NCBI GenBank assembly: GCA_020053615.1 | Contig: JAGVMW010000025.1 | Coordinates: 1 to 32,936 of the forward strand | Source: an archaeon | GTDB lineage: Archaea; Nanobdellota; Nanobdellia; Woesearchaeales; GW2011-AR9 | Direction of reading: 5' to 3' | Length of the DNA: 32,936 bases | In this document: positions 15,818-24,726 of the stretch, piece after piece | Position numbering within the stretch: position 1 is the first letter of the stretch | Layout: the number at the start of each line of letters is the position of its first letter | Notes under the pieces: generated by a model | Told to the model about the DNA's origin: nothing | Seen by the model: the letters and a program-made list of their open reading frames with translations, nothing else | The model's database searches: none | Program-made: the position numbers and the translations under genes

Positions 15818-17023
15818 TTAACCTCGATAATTATCCCAGCAAGATATTCGGTGCAGTGTTTCGTATATCTTTAACACAGGGTCAAATTTATGTTCAAGTA
15901 TAGATAGATAATCCTCTTTCTTCTCTTCTTCTGAAGTGATTATGGATTGCTGAGGGACTACTACGCTCGCGCAACGCATACGAAAATATAAATTACGCAA
16001 AGTAAATTGTAAGAAACCATTATGTTCTTTAAGTCCATAAATATGATTATCTTTATATGATTCTTCTACTGCTTTCCAATCAGAAATAAACTGGATTCGG
16101 TTCTTACGGGATAATTTTGGATAATTATTCGCTTGGTCTACTTCATACACATCCAACAATCCATCATTTAGCCCCATCAAGACATACATCTTGCCATCAA
16201 TGGAAGTAACTAATGATGATGTTGCTTCGGAAGGAAGATATTCCTCACGTTTCTCGTCAAGTAAAAAGTCAGAGGTGTCATCTACCCCATAACACTTCTC
16301 TTTCATACTGCCGTTTCTTTCGTCAATAATCATATAACCATCCTTATCATCAGTGCATACTGTGACTCCATTTGCAGTTGATACAGATAAGATTTTTCCT
16401 TTCAGTTGTTGTCCTTCCTTAGAAGGAAACGATCGTCCTCGGTTAAGAGTGTTTAATAGAATTGTTTCTAAGCGATTGAAACAAGGGACCCATATTTTTT
16501 CTACCTCACCATGATTATAATAAATTGGAGTAGAAGTAGGAACAAATATGTCTCTAATTGGTTCAAGTCCATCTAAATTACCATTTGGAGAATGTAATAA
16601 GCTACCAACATAGACCTCTTGACTCTCTTTATCTTCCGAAGGAGCAGAAACAGAAACAAACCAGCCTGTGCTAGGAGTGAAGAGCATTCCAACGTGAGTG
16701 GTAGGTTGATTTACAAACAAATCTGTATTTAATTTGTCTTCATTCTTAAAAAAGTCAATTAATCCTTTCTTTTGAATTATCTCACCTTTACGATTTACAA
16801 TAAAAAGACCATCTCTAGTTGCAGCATAAACCTCATTACCTCTGAACTTAATCTCACGAGGAGTTTGTCCGCCACGTGCATTAACTACCACTTCGTCTAA
16901 TCCCAACCTTTTCCATAGTTCTACCTTTCTATCCAAAGAACCCAAAGAACAAGCATATATCCCTTTCTCTAAGTCGTTACTATCCGACCCCACACCGAAA
17001 ACTAAATCTACATTATCATTCAT
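15818..17023 (-). CDS. beta-propeller-like protein 1
   Basis: 401 residues of beta-rich sequence with repeated short strands ending in G-N or D-G turns (KFRGNEVYAATRDGLFIVNR, ILSVSTANGVTVCTDDKDGY, SSLVTSIDGKMYVLMGLNDG), suggesting a WD40/NHL-like propeller. No signal peptide or membrane helix, hence probably cytoplasmic. Start overlaps the previous stop by 4 bases (ATGA), with GAGGTGA upstream. Probably a protein-binding scaffold in the kinase/phosphatase cluster. Propeller assignment is by strand pattern only. Confidence 0.65.
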   Translation of the reverse strand: MNDNVDLVFGVGSDSNDLEKGIYACSLGSLDRKVELWKRLGLDEVVVNARGGQTPREIKFRGNEVYAATRDGLFIVNRKGEIIQKKGLIDFFKNEDKLNTDLFVNQPTTHVGMLFTPSTGWFVSVSAPSEDKESQEVYVGSLLHSPNGNLDGLEPIRDIFVPTSTPIYYNHGEVEKIWVPCFNRLETILLNTLNRGRSFPSKEGQQLKGKILSVSTANGVTVCTDDKDGYMIIDERNGSMKEKCYGVDDTSDFLLDEKREEYLPSEATSSLVTSIDGKMYVLMGLNDGLLDVYEVDQANNYPKLSRKNRIQFISDWKAVEESYKDNHIYGLKEHNGFLQFTLRNLYFRMRCASVVVPQQSIITSEEEKKEDYLSILEHKFDPVLKIYETLHRISCWDNYRG

Positions 17024-18897
17024 TTTGATTCACCTCGTTTGCCGCCTAAAGCCAGATACATTCGTGCTAAGAAAGGCGGTTTATTAGCAGCGGGGTTATA
17101 ATCATATCCATGTTTAGAAATGATCCTAATTTCTTCCTGGACAAGAGCGGATACATCCATTGGATTATCACTACTTACAACAGCTAAAGGGTCAAACCCA
17201 AAATAATTCTTACGTTTACGCGATGAAGCAAGACTCACTTTATTTGCATGAGCATGACATAACTTTGTTATTATCTCAAGTAGAAGTACTTTTGAATTCT
17301 GAGAAACTGGCGCAGGAGATTCAATCATCTCTTTAACTTTAGAATTAAACGAGAGCGATGAACCACTACGACTAAGGCGCTTATACTGACTGAATAACAT
17401 TGCTGCAAGATCTCCCTGATAATAAAAAGGATGACCTTCTTCAGTAGGTTCTTTCAAATCATTTTTAATACACTCAAGACTCTTTTCAAAAAGAACAAAT
17501 GCTGGCTCCCACTTTTTCTCATAGAAACAACATCTACCCAGTCCACGCAAAGCACTTGAATTATGGGCGTCTTTCTTCAAAACTGAAGCATAATACTCAA
17601 TTGCTTTTCTTAATTTAATGGCATCAATACATTCTGGGTTGATACTCTCTCGAAGATTAATCCCTCCCAAGAATAACCTCGCCTCAGTATTATCTGATTG
17701 TAATCCCAATACTGCTTTGTAATACTTTTCTTTGGCTATAAGCGTATTCGCTTCAGAACCGCTTCTCGCCAGGAATAAATTAGCTTCCACTTTAAACTCA
17801 GCTGGGCATTCCTTCTGTACCAACACTTTTTTATATTTGGTTTCAGCATCAGCAAGTTTATTTGCTTTAGCATCTAAACGGGCCAGCATAAGATTTGCTT
17901 CGGCATCTTCGGGGAAATCTTCAAAAATGTAGTTGTACCATTGAGCATAATCTCCTTTAATTTGGACGCAGACACGTGCTATTTTTCTGAGGGCTTCGCT
18001 TCTACGCCCACGTAATATTTTCTCCAATGCACTGTGCTCATTACTATTACTGCTTTTCAGGTTCTTTAGCTTAATCTCGGTTAGAACTGCAGAATAGAAA
18101 CGTTCAATAACACCGTCTTCCTTACATAAACCCTCAAGCATAGTATATGCTTCAATGGTCTCATCAAATATCTCAAAAACGTCCTTCACATAACCCACTC
18201 GCGGCTTTACCCTAAGCTCATACACGCTTTTAACCAAAGGTGGCAATAAATAGGACTTAATCCCATTATTTCCAGTAAGTATAGGATTAGCTAAGCACTT
18301 TTGCGCATACTTTAAAGTGTTATCCCAATCACTGTTTTTAAAATACAACAAAGTTAGCCATACTAGTGTATTAGGTTCATCAGTAATCTGTTCTAAACAT
18401 TTGATCTTAGTTTCAGGCTTTTCTGCTGCACCATGCTCAATGTAGAAAATGTTTTCTTTATTGAGCGCTTCACGTGCGAGATAGGAGTATTTTTGCTCTT
18501 TAGTAAGTAAGTTAAGAATCCAGCTGCTTTGAGTCAGGAAGCTAATGTCAACTGATACAGTTTTAGTGCCACCATAAGTAGATGGCTCTCTGATAGGCAT
18601 AGCGATCTTAACATGAGATTGGTCTAGCTCAAATCCCCTCCCTTTCTTATCAAAAAACGGATTTAACTTATTGCTGACTTTTTTGTACAACTCTTTTGTA
18701 TCAGGTATCGATTCAACTGCTGCTTCTAACAGAGAAATTCCTAAGTGAAAGAGGAATTCATTGTCATCCACTTGTTTAAGATTCCCTTGATCATCTTCTT
18801 CAACCAAATAATCTAAGCAGTGGTTTATTCTATCAGTTATAGTAGCATCTTTTGAGTTGATAAATCGTACAATTCTGTCTCTAGTGGATTCCGTCAT
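17020..18897 (-). CDS. TPR-repeat protein
   Basis: 625 residues, helical, with tetratricopeptide-like repeats in the middle and C-terminal half: KAIEYYASVLKKDAHNSSAL, LGRCCFYEKKWEPAFVLFEK, and less regular repeats such as ANLMLARLDAKANKLADAET and YKAVLGLQSDNTEARLFLGG. TPR proteins act as protein-protein interaction scaffolds. Start ATG 18897 has GGTGAT upstream; the stop overlaps the next ATG. It sits directly between the cytoplasmic kinase and a propeller gene, which suits a scaffold. Confidence 0.8.
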   Translation of the reverse strand: MTESTRDRIVRFINSKDATITDRINHCLDYLVEEDDQGNLKQVDDNEFLFHLGISLLEAAVESIPDTKELYKKVSNKLNPFFDKKGRGFELDQSHVKIAMPIREPSTYGGTKTVSVDISFLTQSSWILNLLTKEQKYSYLAREALNKENIFYIEHGAAEKPETKIKCLEQITDEPNTLVWLTLLYFKNSDWDNTLKYAQKCLANPILTGNNGIKSYLLPPLVKSVYELRVKPRVGYVKDVFEIFDETIEAYTMLEGLCKEDGVIERFYSAVLTEIKLKNLKSSNSNEHSALEKILRGRRSEALRKIARVCVQIKGDYAQWYNYIFEDFPEDAEANLMLARLDAKANKLADAETKYKKVLVQKECPAEFKVEANLFLARSGSEANTLIAKEKYYKAVLGLQSDNTEARLFLGGINLRESINPECIDAIKLRKAIEYYASVLKKDAHNSSALRGLGRCCFYEKKWEPAFVLFEKSLECIKNDLKEPTEEGHPFYYQGDLAAMLFSQYKRLSRSGSSLSFNSKVKEMIESPAPVSQNSKVLLLEIITKLCHAHANKVSLASSRKRKNYFGFDPLAVVSSDNPMDVSALVQEEIRIISKHGYDYNPAANKPPFLARMYLALGGKRGESK

Positions 18898-18917
18898 TAC
18901 TATTCATCACCAATTCT

Positions 18918-20606
18918 CTAGGAAGGTAGCAATTTTACTACTTTGTCCCATAAGCTAGTTGTAGTGATAATCTCATTACAACGCGTACGTACTTCAGCAT
19001 TAGACCATTTTAGCTGATGAGTCTTAATGAAATAATCAACAATCTCTTGGAATCTCCCCACATATACCTCTGATGGGCAATTCTTAGAAGCCATTGCTAA
19101 TGTTTTTAATTCTTCGTCACAGTTATATTGAATCAAAATTGATTCAATATTTTTTTTTCTGGTATCATTAGTAGTTATTTCTGTTTGGACATTATTTAAC
19201 TGTGTGGAATGTAGTTTAAAACTATCACGCGCACTTTGATAAGCGTTGAAAAGATCATCATCATCTAGATTATCTCCAGAGGTGCTAGCTGCTATTTTAG
19301 CTTTAGATTTTGCCATATTCAATCCAGTACTTATGTGTTCTTTTTGCTTCCGCAGTTTGCTTAGTTCTTTGACAAGCTTATCTTTTTCTGTTGAAGGCCC
19401 AATACTTTCTTTATTTTTCTGTTGAGCTTTATAATACACCTCAATCGTCGAAACAAGCACAAATTCTTTAAGACTGTCCTGCATCGCTTTCTCCTCATCA
19501 GCATGCATTACTCTACTACCATTCTGGTACATCTTTTCGTAGGAATGCTCAGCATCTTTATACATAGAATTAAAATCGGCGCTGGTAGAAAGGGGCATTT
19601 TAGGGGCAAATTCATTTCTAAATGCATCTACTGTTCTTAAAATTAAAAGTGAATTGTCCTGATTAACAACTAATCTTTGTTTTAATAAAGCTTTATTTGT
19701 ATTAAATTTGTTATCAATGCCCGCAAGTATATCAGAGATTGATGCAACTAATTCGCCATTATCATCATATGATTTAACGACTTCAGTAAAATAACTTGGA
19801 CTTCTAGTCTTCCCTCCCAAAAACCACCACAAGTAGCCTACCAATGCATTAATATCTTGTTTTTGAAAGTCAGTTCCTCCGCTTAAAAGATGTAGGTAAA
19901 GTATTTTATCCCGAGAACTTAATTCATTAAGATCACGAAAATTTGATAAAGACATAGATCCAACTTTCCCGCTGGGACTGGAGTCACATAATCTTATCGA
20001 GCCATAAATAAGCTTCTCTTCCAAGAGAGATACATTAATTTCATTTCCATTCTTAACCTCAGATAAGTCAAACCCGCACAAGATGTTAGTAGAAACTAAA
20101 TCGCCATGCCATCCCTGCTTTTTTTGTTTATGAAGTGCACCAATCCCTTCTAACAGGGTATACAACACTTTATATTCAAACGCTTTGATGGCATTTTGGC
20201 GTCCTTGTAATGGACCGATATATTCTCCGGACTCATTTTTATATTTTTGCAGAAATTCAACTACTGTCCTCAGATTGCTTCCACCATATTCCATGATGGA
20301 AACTGGATTTTCATGTGCTGCATTCTTCCCATTTTCTTCAGCCGATGCTATTATTATCTCCGCATTGCCATAATTAACTATCTGAACAAAATGCAACGGC
20401 CTGTTGCGATAAATCTGTTCAGCATCGCTTAAGAAGTCAATTTTAGCATCAGTAATACATTCTTTGGCGGCATAAATGGTACCATCCCCCGCCTTATCTT
20501 TAACTCCATAAGCAATTCCGGTAGTTCCTTTTCCAATTTCCTGCACGATTTCATATTCTTTAACTTTATCATCTAATAAACTCGTTAATTTTATTATATC
20601 GGTCAT
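18918..20606 (-). CDS. cytoplasmic Ser/Thr protein kinase-like protein
   Basis: 562 residues from ATG 20606, preceded by GGGAGGAAA; the open frame reaches 20624 but the ribosome site favours 20606. Glycine loop GKGTTG (25-30), AAKE lysine K48, catalytic HGDLVSTN (D169, N174), but the DFG aspartate stands in CDSS (about D208), not DFG. The kinase-like domain runs to about 320. The C-terminal third is a coiled coil (KDKLVKELSKLRKQKEH and after) and a helical end. The ATP and catalytic residues are largely present, so activity is plausible, though the altered activation-loop start makes it atypical. Encoded between a propeller and a TPR gene, consistent with a soluble signalling complex. Confidence 0.8.
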   Translation of the reverse strand: MTDIIKLTSLLDDKVKEYEIVQEIGKGTTGIAYGVKDKAGDGTIYAAKECITDAKIDFLSDAEQIYRNRPLHFVQIVNYGNAEIIIASAEENGKNAAHENPVSIMEYGGSNLRTVVEFLQKYKNESGEYIGPLQGRQNAIKAFEYKVLYTLLEGIGALHKQKKQGWHGDLVSTNILCGFDLSEVKNGNEINVSLLEEKLIYGSIRLCDSSPSGKVGSMSLSNFRDLNELSSRDKILYLHLLSGGTDFQKQDINALVGYLWWFLGGKTRSPSYFTEVVKSYDDNGELVASISDILAGIDNKFNTNKALLKQRLVVNQDNSLLILRTVDAFRNEFAPKMPLSTSADFNSMYKDAEHSYEKMYQNGSRVMHADEEKAMQDSLKEFVLVSTIEVYYKAQQKNKESIGPSTEKDKLVKELSKLRKQKEHISTGLNMAKSKAKIAASTSGDNLDDDDLFNAYQSARDSFKLHSTQLNNVQTEITTNDTRKKNIESILIQYNCDEELKTLAMASKNCPSEVYVGRFQEIVDYFIKTHQLKWSNAEVRTRCNEIITTTSLWDKVVKLLPS

Positions 20607-20607
20607 T

Positions 20608-21723
20608 TTAATTTCCTCCCACATATATTTGTCTAAATTTTAAATTAGATTTATTACTATCTTCCAAAAGATTAACTATCTGGTTATCAATTATCAACCC
20701 AGATTTAGTCAGCAAAACAATATTCTTTTTGTGAGTACTGTTATTATACCAGAAATCAACTAAACCTTTATCAGAATAAGCTTTCTTCTGTTCTTTATCT
20801 TTAAACATAACTGATCCTATCCCGCCGTGTTCCAATTCTCCCATAAAAAACACTCCTTCCCTTCCCTCAAACTTTCCCCGGCACATTTTAGTTATACTTC
20901 TAAACTCTTTACCAGCATAAAATTCTTCTCTATTCCGATAAATCATCCCATTATCTATACCTGAAAAAACATTTCCATCATTATCTACTTCAATCACTTT
21001 AATATTTCCAGGAGCAGGTATCTCCACCTCTGAATCTACCTCTCCATTTAAAGTTAATACTTTTACTTTTCTATCTTGACCAAGATAAAGTTTATTTTTA
21101 TGCACTTTTAACGGAGCATGCTGCTGCTTATTTTGGTTTTCATACAAAGTATACTTTCTGAGGTCAGTAGAATCAATAGTTAAACTATCTTTCTCCACCA
21201 GCTCTTCTAGTGGAACTTTAACTACACCAATATCGGGATGAGAACCAACAATTGATACATCATAAACATCATCTCCACGCAGTACACCAACTCCATCAAA
21301 TCCTCGATTTGAATTCAGATTAACATTTACATATTTCCTCTCACGTCCATTCTCATCATCAGCCAGGTTAGTAATATCAATTCCGAAATCTGCACTCCTA
21401 TACCTGCTTTTCCCATAACCAGCAGCAGCATATTTCACTCCATCTACCACAAACGAAGTCATGCAGGAATAGTTTCTCCCGCTGAAAAGAGGCTCTTCTC
21501 TAAGTTTCCAGCTACTGTCTTTAACATCTTGATATACATGATAGATAGATTTGTCGGAAGAGATGAAGAGATCGTTCCATAAGTCTAAATCCACTCTAAC
21601 TTTCTTTTCTGACTTCACTGGGAAAGCCATCCCAGAATTAAACTTAGACAACTCATTGATTAAAGTAATGACTGACGTTTTTGCTTTCATAATTTCTTCT
21701 TGCATAAATTCAGAGACATTCAT
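20608..21723 (-). CDS. beta-propeller-like protein 2
   Basis: 371 residues, beta-rich with repeats of the form HKNKLYLGQDRKVKVLTLNG, IKVIEVDNDGNVFSGIDNG and IVLLTKSGLIIDNQ; resembles the protein at 15818-17023 in style. Start overlaps the previous stop by 4 bases (ATGA at 21720-21723). The stop is immediately followed by the kinase start. No signal peptide. Function unknown; the pairing of one propeller beside the kinase and one beside the phosphatase may be significant. Confidence 0.65.
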   Translation of the reverse strand: MNVSEFMQEEIMKAKTSVITLINELSKFNSGMAFPVKSEKKVRVDLDLWNDLFISSDKSIYHVYQDVKDSSWKLREEPLFSGRNYSCMTSFVVDGVKYAAAGYGKSRYRSADFGIDITNLADDENGRERKYVNVNLNSNRGFDGVGVLRGDDVYDVSIVGSHPDIGVVKVPLEELVEKDSLTIDSTDLRKYTLYENQNKQQHAPLKVHKNKLYLGQDRKVKVLTLNGEVDSEVEIPAPGNIKVIEVDNDGNVFSGIDNGMIYRNREEFYAGKEFRSITKMCRGKFEGREGVFFMGELEHGGIGSVMFKDKEQKKAYSDKGLVDFWYNNSTHKKNIVLLTKSGLIIDNQIVNLLEDSNKSNLKFRQIYVGGN

Positions 21724-22982
21724 ATCCGCACCACCAGAGGGAAAACATTGCCGTTTCTGAAACGATGCGGTCCAATCATAAATAATCCCTGCTTTTCATT
21801 TATCTGCTGAAAATATCCGTTGTACAACGGTCGATTATTAATAGAAGGATACACTGAATAAGCTTTATCAATACTTTTACAGGAATTTACAACTGCAGAT
21901 AAAAGTGAACGGCTTACCTCAGTATTAATGTCACCAATGCCTTTAACATAATTTATGACATTACGGTTGACTTCTCCGATGAGAAAATGATATACAGTTG
22001 CGAAGTCCAACTTAGAGAACAATTTCACAAAACTGGCTTCATCTACTTTCATTTCTGGATATATTATCGGAACATTAAGATCATTGTCATGAAAACCAGT
22101 CATTGATACTGCAAGTTGAATTTTATCCAAACCTTCTTTTGACTTAATATCGTTATACTTCTGATTTAGCACAGTTTCAATACGATCTAAATCACAAGAA
22201 GCCACTGCAACTAATTTTGGAATTATTTCTGGACATACTGCTGCCAACAAAGTGGAAGACACACACGGTTCATTAACTAGATTTAAGTATACTGGTAAAG
22301 GTTTGCCTTGTTCCACAATCTTTTTAATTTGTTCCCCCCGTTTGAGAAGCATAGGAACAGCAAAAGGAAGAAGTTTCAGGCACCTGAGCCCCAGATGATA
22401 ATTAATATCTATCCCAGCAACGATTCTCAATGTTTCTAAAGATTGGTTCCAGTCTCTATTATAATCTTCTGGACTAAAAATAACTCTCCCTTCAGATGCA
22501 CCAGAAGAATATGAACGATAATCAACTCCGTAATTTTTTTCTTTCTTTGACCAAAAGTCATTTAATACCCTTGCTGACTCTTTTTTAATTAAATCAAATT
22601 CTTCTTTATTCCACGGGTGCATTCTTCTTCCTTCGTATTTGGGTTGGTGTATTCTAAATAGATTATCTGCTAACTTATCTAAAGTGGGAGGAATTGAAGG
22701 CATAGAAGCATCAACCACCACTTCGGAAGCCATAAATGTTTCAAAGTCAGGTTCCACAGACACATCCACATTTAAAGACTTAAATTTTTGATAAATTTTT
22801 GGAAAGTATTTACTTTTCCTAAACGTTTCTTCGTTTTTATACCCGTAATTATAAAAGCAAACCTCATCAACACAACTCAAAAAAGCCTCACTTTCAGGAG
22901 GAAGATGACTATCTGCAAGATAATCGCAGAATTTGTCGATTAAACGACCTTTCCCAAATATCCCTAAAGTTTTTCTACCCAT
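21720..22982 (-). CDS. divergent malate/lactate-dehydrogenase-like protein
   Basis: 420 residues. The N-terminus has a nucleotide-binding strand-turn-helix (LGIFGKGRLIDKFCDYL, residues 6-22), then SEVVVDASMPSIPP, a helix with a PVYLNLVNEPC motif (NP-type residues 237-239), LVAVASCDLDRIETVL (LD..R-like) and VSMTGFHDND, in the order seen in LDH/MDH enzymes (GxGxxG, NP, LDxxR, GxHG). The usual catalytic H-G of GEHG appears as F-H-D, and about 70 extra residues lie in the first half, so catalytic function is uncertain; it may be a sensor or a structural homologue. First gene of the cluster, with a TATA box upstream and GGTGGG before ATG. Confidence 0.5.
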   Translation of the reverse strand: MGRKTLGIFGKGRLIDKFCDYLADSHLPPESEAFLSCVDEVCFYNYGYKNEETFRKSKYFPKIYQKFKSLNVDVSVEPDFETFMASEVVVDASMPSIPPTLDKLADNLFRIHQPKYEGRRMHPWNKEEFDLIKKESARVLNDFWSKKEKNYGVDYRSYSSGASEGRVIFSPEDYNRDWNQSLETLRIVAGIDINYHLGLRCLKLLPFAVPMLLKRGEQIKKIVEQGKPLPVYLNLVNEPCVSSTLLAAVCPEIIPKLVAVASCDLDRIETVLNQKYNDIKSKEGLDKIQLAVSMTGFHDNDLNVPIIYPEMKVDEASFVKLFSKLDFATVYHFLIGEVNRNVINYVKGIGDINTEVSRSLLSAVVNSCKSIDKAYSVYPSINNRPLYNGYFQQINEKQGLFMIGPHRFRNGNVFPLVVRI

Positions 22983-23011
22983 ACCCCACCAATATTAATC
23001 GTTAACAAACA

Positions 23012-23024
23012 CTTATATTTAAAG
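23012..23024 (-). promoter_or_regulatory. TATA box of the minus-strand signalling cluster
   Basis: Reading the minus strand, CTTTAAATATAAG lies about 30-40 bases upstream of the ATG at 22982, leaving a short leader with GGTGGGG as ribosome site. It faces away from the TrmB gene at 23226, so the 243-base interval 22983-23225 is a divergent control region. Apart from this box I see only AT-rich DNA and possible TATA-like AAATATAAAC near 23196-23205 for the TrmB gene. Confidence 0.6.
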
Positions 23025-23225
23025 CTTGTTATCTAATTAAAGTAATTAAACACATTGGCTATCTAAAAGTGAACAACAATATTATCGCCTCGCTTTATGC
23101 AATGAACACTTTCCTACAAAAAGCAATGTAGTAACTGAAGATACAACATTAATTAAAGAAGATTAAACTAATTGTATACACAAAAGATACACAAAAAATA
23201 TAAACTACTAAAGAAAAGAGGTATC

Positions 23226-23969
23226 ATGAACGTAATGAAAGAAGAAATTCTTACTGGATTGGGAATGGCTCTCAATGAGGCACGCGTCTATCTTTCCCTT
23301 ACTGAAACTGGATTAGCCACCGCAACTAAGATTGCGGATCACAGTGGAATTCATCGGGTAAATGTTTATGATGCTGTAAACAAGTTAAAAGAGAAAGGAC
23401 TGGTAGGAGAAGTAACTCATGAAGGAAAAAAATGCTATGTAGCTGCGCCACCCACAGCATTACAGAACATCCTTAAAGAAAAAGAGATTCAACTTAATAA
23501 AATCATTCATGAATTAAACCTGTGCACACAATTAAGCCAAAAACAGGATGTACAAATATATGAAGGATATGATTTTATTAGAAATATGTTTCTTCATTTT
23601 TTAGAATTAAAAGGCAATATTTATGCCTTCAGTGTACCTAAATTTGTGATAGACAAAGTGGGAAAATATTTTCAAGAAGTGATTCACAAACGCAGAGCGG
23701 AACAAAAGCAGATGATGTATCACATTTATAGTAAAGAAGCAATTGATAGAATTAAATATCTTAATACACTCCCTTATACTGAAGCAAAATATCTAGAACA
23801 AGAAGATTATAATGTAACTAACATCATCTGCAATGACGAAGTAGCTTTATGCGTCTTTTACAACAACGAAGAAAAAAAACCGATGATTATAATGATTAAA
23901 AACAAACAAGTTGCCGACGCTTATATCAATCATTTCCAAGTGTTATGGGAAAAAGCCAAGAAACCGTAA
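23226..23969 (+). CDS. TrmB-family transcriptional regulator
   Basis: 247 residues from the ATG at 23226, which has a GAGGT ribosome site; the frame is open from 23172 (TTG). N-terminal winged helix of the TrmB type: LGMALNEARVYLSLTETGLA, TKIADHSGIHRVNVYDAVNKL, KGLVGEVTHEGKKCYVAAPP, then a coiled coil and a C-terminal sensing domain (VQIYEGYDFIRNMFL, YNVTNIICNDEVALCVFYN). The ligand is unknown; characterised TrmB proteins respond to sugars or other metabolites. Encoded divergently from the signalling cluster, so it could control it through the 243-base gap; that is inferred from position. Confidence 0.85.
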   Translation: MNVMKEEILTGLGMALNEARVYLSLTETGLATATKIADHSGIHRVNVYDAVNKLKEKGLVGEVTHEGKKCYVAAPPTALQNILKEKEIQLNKIIHELNLCTQLSQKQDVQIYEGYDFIRNMFLHFLELKGNIYAFSVPKFVIDKVGKYFQEVIHKRRAEQKQMMYHIYSKEAIDRIKYLNTLPYTEAKYLEQEDYNVTNIICNDEVALCVFYNNEEKKPMIIMIKNKQVADAYINHFQVLWEKAKKP

Positions 23970-23988
23970 ACCAGTAGAAAAAACATCC

Positions 23989-24525
23989 TTACCCTTCCCC
24001 CAAATACCCTTTATATGCATACTTCTTGCTCTGCATATCAAAGTACGTCTTGATGATAGCCTGCAAATCCCAGCTACGATAATATGCCTGGTCTAAGTAA
24101 CTGGATAAATCGCGATCCATCCATTGGTTGTATAATTCTCCTAACTTCTTTCCGATTTTCCCGCTTTTCTGGAACTTCTTCTGCCAATCATAAAATACGG
24201 TAGTTTCCAACCAAATGTATATCCTAGCGTTAGAAAGACTCTTTTTCCTTCCGTCTACTTCGACTTCTACTTCTAATAAATCCCAAACGTGAACCGTAAT
24301 CAAAATTTCATAACGAACATATTCATTTATGTTCTTATTCAACACCCATTTATGTTCAGTTTCAGCACCTTTAGGAGAAGGGACTTTATGCTTATATTCC
24401 CATTCATGCCACATAAATCCATAATTCTTAGCCCAATCGATTATAGATACAAATAGCCCATCAAAATCAAACAGTCCAGTGTACTGTGAAGTAATACGCG
24501 GTAACGACTCTTCATTCCCAACCAT
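23989..24525 (-). CDS. hypothetical protein, aromatic-rich
   Basis: 178 residues, no family recognised. Unusually rich in Trp and Tyr (WAKNYGFMWHEWEYKHK, YIWLETTVFYDWQKKF, SYLDQAYYRSWDLQ), alternating beta strands (RYEILITVHVWDLLEVEVEV) with helices; no membrane helix or signal peptide. The minus-strand start at 24525 has a TATA box about 27 bases upstream, so it appears to be a leaderless single gene. Convergent with the TrmB gene (19 bases between stops). Probably conserved in its lineage, but I cannot show that. Confidence 0.7.
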   Translation of the reverse strand: MVGNEESLPRITSQYTGLFDFDGLFVSIIDWAKNYGFMWHEWEYKHKVPSPKGAETEHKWVLNKNINEYVRYEILITVHVWDLLEVEVEVDGRKKSLSNARIYIWLETTVFYDWQKKFQKSGKIGKKLGELYNQWMDRDLSSYLDQAYYRSWDLQAIIKTYFDMQSKKYAYKGYLGEG

Positions 24526-24548
24526 AAGCTTAAGTAAAACAAAAGAGG

Positions 24549-24560
24549 TTATAAATCTTA
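24549..24560 (-). promoter_or_regulatory. TATA box for the 178-residue protein
   Basis: Minus-strand AAGATTTATAACC centred about 27 bases upstream of ATG 24525; no Shine-Dalgarno, as expected for a leaderless transcript. Confidence 0.55.
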
Positions 24561-24590
24561 CTGATGAGTACCTAGTTTAAAAGACGATAT

Positions 24591-24641
24591 ATCAAATCGC
24601 GTTAATAATCGGAAATGTTTACTAAAATAAAGCGATTTGAT
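24591..24641. repeat. 10-base inverted repeat between two divergent promoters
   Basis: ATCAAATCGC at 24591-24600 and GCGATTTGAT at 24632-24641, perfect, 31 bases apart. Lies between the minus-strand promoter of the 178-residue protein and the plus-strand promoter of elp3. A two-half operator or a cruciform is possible; nothing else is seen in the 200-base gap. Confidence 0.5.
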
Positions 24642-24694
24642 TATTAGGAAATAATTTCACTTATTTATCTAAATTTTAAAAATATTTCCTATAA

Positions 24695-24703
24695 GTTTAT
24701 ATT
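24695..24703 (+). promoter_or_regulatory. TATA box of elp3
   Basis: GTTTATATT centred about 28 bases upstream of ATG 24727, with no Shine-Dalgarno between; leaderless transcript expected. Confidence 0.6.
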
Positions 24704-24726
24704 CCAAGATTAAGTATTGTCCAGAC

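Noticed and set aside
9898..22982. Known TerY-P or type VI/VII secretion regulator system
   Set aside because: No vWA, FHA, tube/sheath or EssC-type proteins were seen; only the kinase/PP2C combination is shared.
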